From contig JAUWZG010000013.1 in assembly GCA_030615425.1 (NCBI GenBank), positions 1 through 18,798 of the forward strand: DNA of 18,798 bases. Reading direction: 5' to 3'. How positions within the stretch are numbered: position 1 is the stretch's first letter; every line of letters starts with the position of its first letter. Source of the stretch: Dehalococcoidia bacterium (lineage in GTDB: Bacteria; Chloroflexota; Dehalococcoidia; Dehalococcoidales; BS750m-G39). Below, in pieces: positions 17,646 to 18,798 of this stretch. The translations under genes and the position numbers were made by a program. The notes below the pieces were generated by a model that worked only from the letters and a program-made list of their open reading frames with translations, searched no databases and was not told the origin of the DNA.

Positions 17646-17752
17646 TCCCCCTCTCCTTGAAAGGAGAGGGGGAGGAGTGGTTCTTGAAGGGGATTTTCAC
17701 CCCACAAAAACTGCGTTTTTGCGGGGAACCCCGTTATAATTCGCCCCTTCAA
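17646..17752. repeat. Nested palindromic repeat element inside the rplW-rplB spacer
   Basis: Three structures lie in the 259-nt spacer 17509-17767. (1) A perfect 13-bp inverted repeat 17646-17673 (TCCCCCTCTCCTT / AAGGAGAGGGGGA, 2-nt loop). (2) An outer 9-bp pair TTGAAGGGG (17684-17692) and CCCCTTCAA (17744-17752). (3) Inside that pair, a hairpin 17700-17726 with CCCC/GGGG, one mismatch and CAAAAAC/GTTTTTG around TGC. There is no coding potential on either strand. It resembles a small non-autonomous or REP-like repeat inserted in the operon. Its family and any effect on rplB expression are unknown. Confidence 0.75.
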
Positions 17753-17767
17753 ACTTCCCCTTCTATT

Positions 17768-18055
17768 TTAAACACCTTCAAACAGTTCTATCTTATCCCC
17801 TGGCTTAAGGGTAACAATCGCCTTTTTCCAGGACGGGCTCATCACCCACCTTCCCCGCATCCTCCGCCCTTTACCGGGCACTGTCATCACATTAACCTGC
17901 ATCACACTGACCTTAAATGCCTTCTCCACAGCCAGTTTAACCTGTTCCTTATTAGCCCCTCCAGCTACCTCAAAGGCATATTTGCCTTGAGGAGCCTGAA
18001 TGGCGGTATTCTTCTCCGTTATCAGCGGACGGCGCAATACCTCATATAGATGCAT
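17768..18055 (-). CDS. rplW: 50S ribosomal protein L23
   Basis: L23 borders the exit tunnel and docks trigger factor and SRP. The 95-residue product has the usual start MHLYEVLRRPLITEKNTA, KYAFEVAGGANKEQVKLAVE (shortened) and the end KPGDKIELFEGV, so it is complete despite the odd downstream spacer. Its ATG overlaps the rplD end by 14 nt. Confidence 0.96.
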   Translation of the reverse strand: MHLYEVLRRPLITEKNTAIQAPQGKYAFEVAGGANKEQVKLAVEKAFKVSVMQVNVMTVPGKGRRMRGRWVMSPSWKKAIVTLKPGDKIELFEGV

Positions 18056-18680
18056 TGCCGCCCCCCCATAGCTGTTCTGCCTTGCGCACCGCAGCCTCAG
18101 TCATCAATAACATCTTATAGGAAAGAATGTCAACCACATTGAGTATATTGGCTGGCATGGTCTTAATCCCCGCCAGGTTATGAGCTGACTTAACTACATT
18201 TTCCTCCGGCTCACTGGTAACGATAAGAGCTGAGGAGTCCACCCCCAGTGCCGCCAAAATCCCTGCCATCTCTTTAGTCTTAGGCTTCTCAAGCTCCAGT
18301 TGCTCCAAAACCACTAGCTCTTCATCCCTTGCCTTAGCTGATAGGACACACCTTATTGCTAGTTGGCGCATCTTTTTAGGCATTGCCTGCCGGTAGCTTC
18401 TTGGCTTAGGACCAAAAGCGATACCACCCCCCCGGCGCAGTGGCGACTTTCTGCTGCCCGCCCGAGCCAAGCCCGTGTGTTTCTGCCGAAACAGCTTCCG
18501 GCTACTGCCGGAGACCTCGCTGCGAGTTTTGGTGCTAGCTGTTCCCTGACGGGCGTTTGCCCGCTGCCTTACCAGTGCCTGGTGCACCACTGCCTGATTA
18601 AACGGCACAGCAAAAACGCTATCGCTTACCTCAATATGTTTAACCACCTCGCCGGCAAGGCTATAAACTGGGACTTCCAC
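18042..18680 (-). CDS. rplD: 50S ribosomal protein L4
   Basis: L4 extends a loop into the exit tunnel and in E. coli also represses the S10 operon. The 212-residue product has MEVPVYSLAGEVVKHIEVSD, the tunnel-loop region TRSEVSGSSRKLFRQKHTGLARAGS (shortened) and RRGGGIAFGPKPRSY, then the DSSALIVTSEPEENVVKSAHN domain. The start is GTG 18678-18680, 4 nt after the rplC stop, after a G-rich GGGGGGGAAGTAAGGA stretch. It contains two seven-G tracts. Confidence 0.96.
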   Translation of the reverse strand: MEVPVYSLAGEVVKHIEVSDSVFAVPFNQAVVHQALVRQRANARQGTASTKTRSEVSGSSRKLFRQKHTGLARAGSRKSPLRRGGGIAFGPKPRSYRQAMPKKMRQLAIRCVLSAKARDEELVVLEQLELEKPKTKEMAGILAALGVDSSALIVTSEPEENVVKSAHNLAGIKTMPANILNVVDILSYKMLLMTEAAVRKAEQLWGGGNASI

Positions 18681-18684
18681 TTCC

Positions 18685-18798
18685 TTACTTCCCCCCCAAT
18701 TTCTCTATCAGGAGCAACCCATTCCTAGCCCCGGGAACTGCTCCCTTAACCAGCAACAGGTTACGCTCTGGGTCAGCTTTATATACCTCCAGATGACG
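18685..18798 (-). CDS. rplC: 50S ribosomal protein L3, C-terminal end (cut by the window edge)
   Basis: The last 37 codons of L3 run from the window edge to TAA at 18685-18687. They read as [20 protein letters not shown] followed by [16 protein letters not shown]. The [19 protein letters not shown] pattern is the conserved L3 C-terminus, and rplC is the expected gene before rplD. Four bases separate it from the rplD GTG. Confidence 0.95.
   Translation of the reverse strand, partial: RHLEVYKADPERNLLLVKGAVPGARNGLLLIEKLGGK

Noticed and set aside
17700..17732. CAAAAAC/GTTTTTG hairpin as an attenuator or terminator before rplB
   Set aside because: The T-run lies within the stem rather than after it on the transcribed strand, so it lacks the form of an intrinsic terminator.
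17657..18049. 130-codon plus-strand reading frame over rplW and its spacer
   Set aside because: It is antisense to rplW, rich in Pro/His/Ser as expected from a shadow frame, has no ribosome-binding site and resembles no family.

Overview
The window is the 3' two thirds of a bacterial translation super-operon (S10-spc-alpha-L13/S9), all on the minus strand. It is followed by a three-gene tRNA cluster, and then by a divergent pair of metabolic genes at the low-coordinate end. The organism looks like an anaerobic bacterium, and my best guess is Chloroflexota of the Dehalococcoidia type. That guess rests on four things: an aldehyde:ferredoxin oxidoreductase next to an SDR, the form of the SecY and RpoA N-termini, C-rich/G-rich palindromic repeats between genes, and zinc-type (Cys-rich) forms of S4, S14, L24, L36 and Adk. 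It is inference from memory of protein families, not a database result.

Layout. 1-1055 (minus): N-terminal 351 codons of a tungsten-type aldehyde ferredoxin oxidoreductase, cut by the window edge. 1289-2083 (plus): a complete short-chain dehydrogenase, divergent from it across an AT-rich spacer. 2174-2426 (minus): tRNA-Val(UAC), tRNA-Arg(GCG) and tRNA-Leu(CAG), transcribed Leu-Arg-Val from a near-consensus sigma-70 promoter at 2444-2472. 2493-2653: an imperfect inverted repeat of about 160 bp. 2710-18798 (minus): in transcription order rplC (partial)-rplD-rplW-[259-bp repeat-bearing spacer]-rplB-rpsS-rplV-rpsC-rplP-rpmC-rpsQ-rplN-rplX-rplE-rpsN-rpsH-rplF-rplR-rpsE-rpmD-rplO-secY-adk-map-infA-rpmJ-rpsM-rpsK-rpsD-rpoA-rplQ-truA-rplM-rpsI.

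Across those 16 kb most junctions are 0-27 nt or overlap, as expected for one translationally coupled transcript. The products build the 30S and 50S subunits, start translation (IF-1), insert membrane proteins (SecY), trim N-terminal Met (Map), balance adenylates (Adk), modify tRNA (TruA) and supply the RNA polymerase alpha subunit. I re-chose several starts using Shine-Dalgarno sites and family alignments from memory. TTG starts are best supported for rpsC, rpoA and truA.

I see no undescribed system here; the core is conserved housekeeping. The points worth a second look are the nested palindromic insertion that splits rplW from rplB, the matching-style inverted repeat after rpsI, a tRNA-Arg with a GCG anticodon, a long charged S3 tail whose end is also coding for L16, and a nine-G tract inside secY. 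No gene-free stretch exceeds 300 bases.
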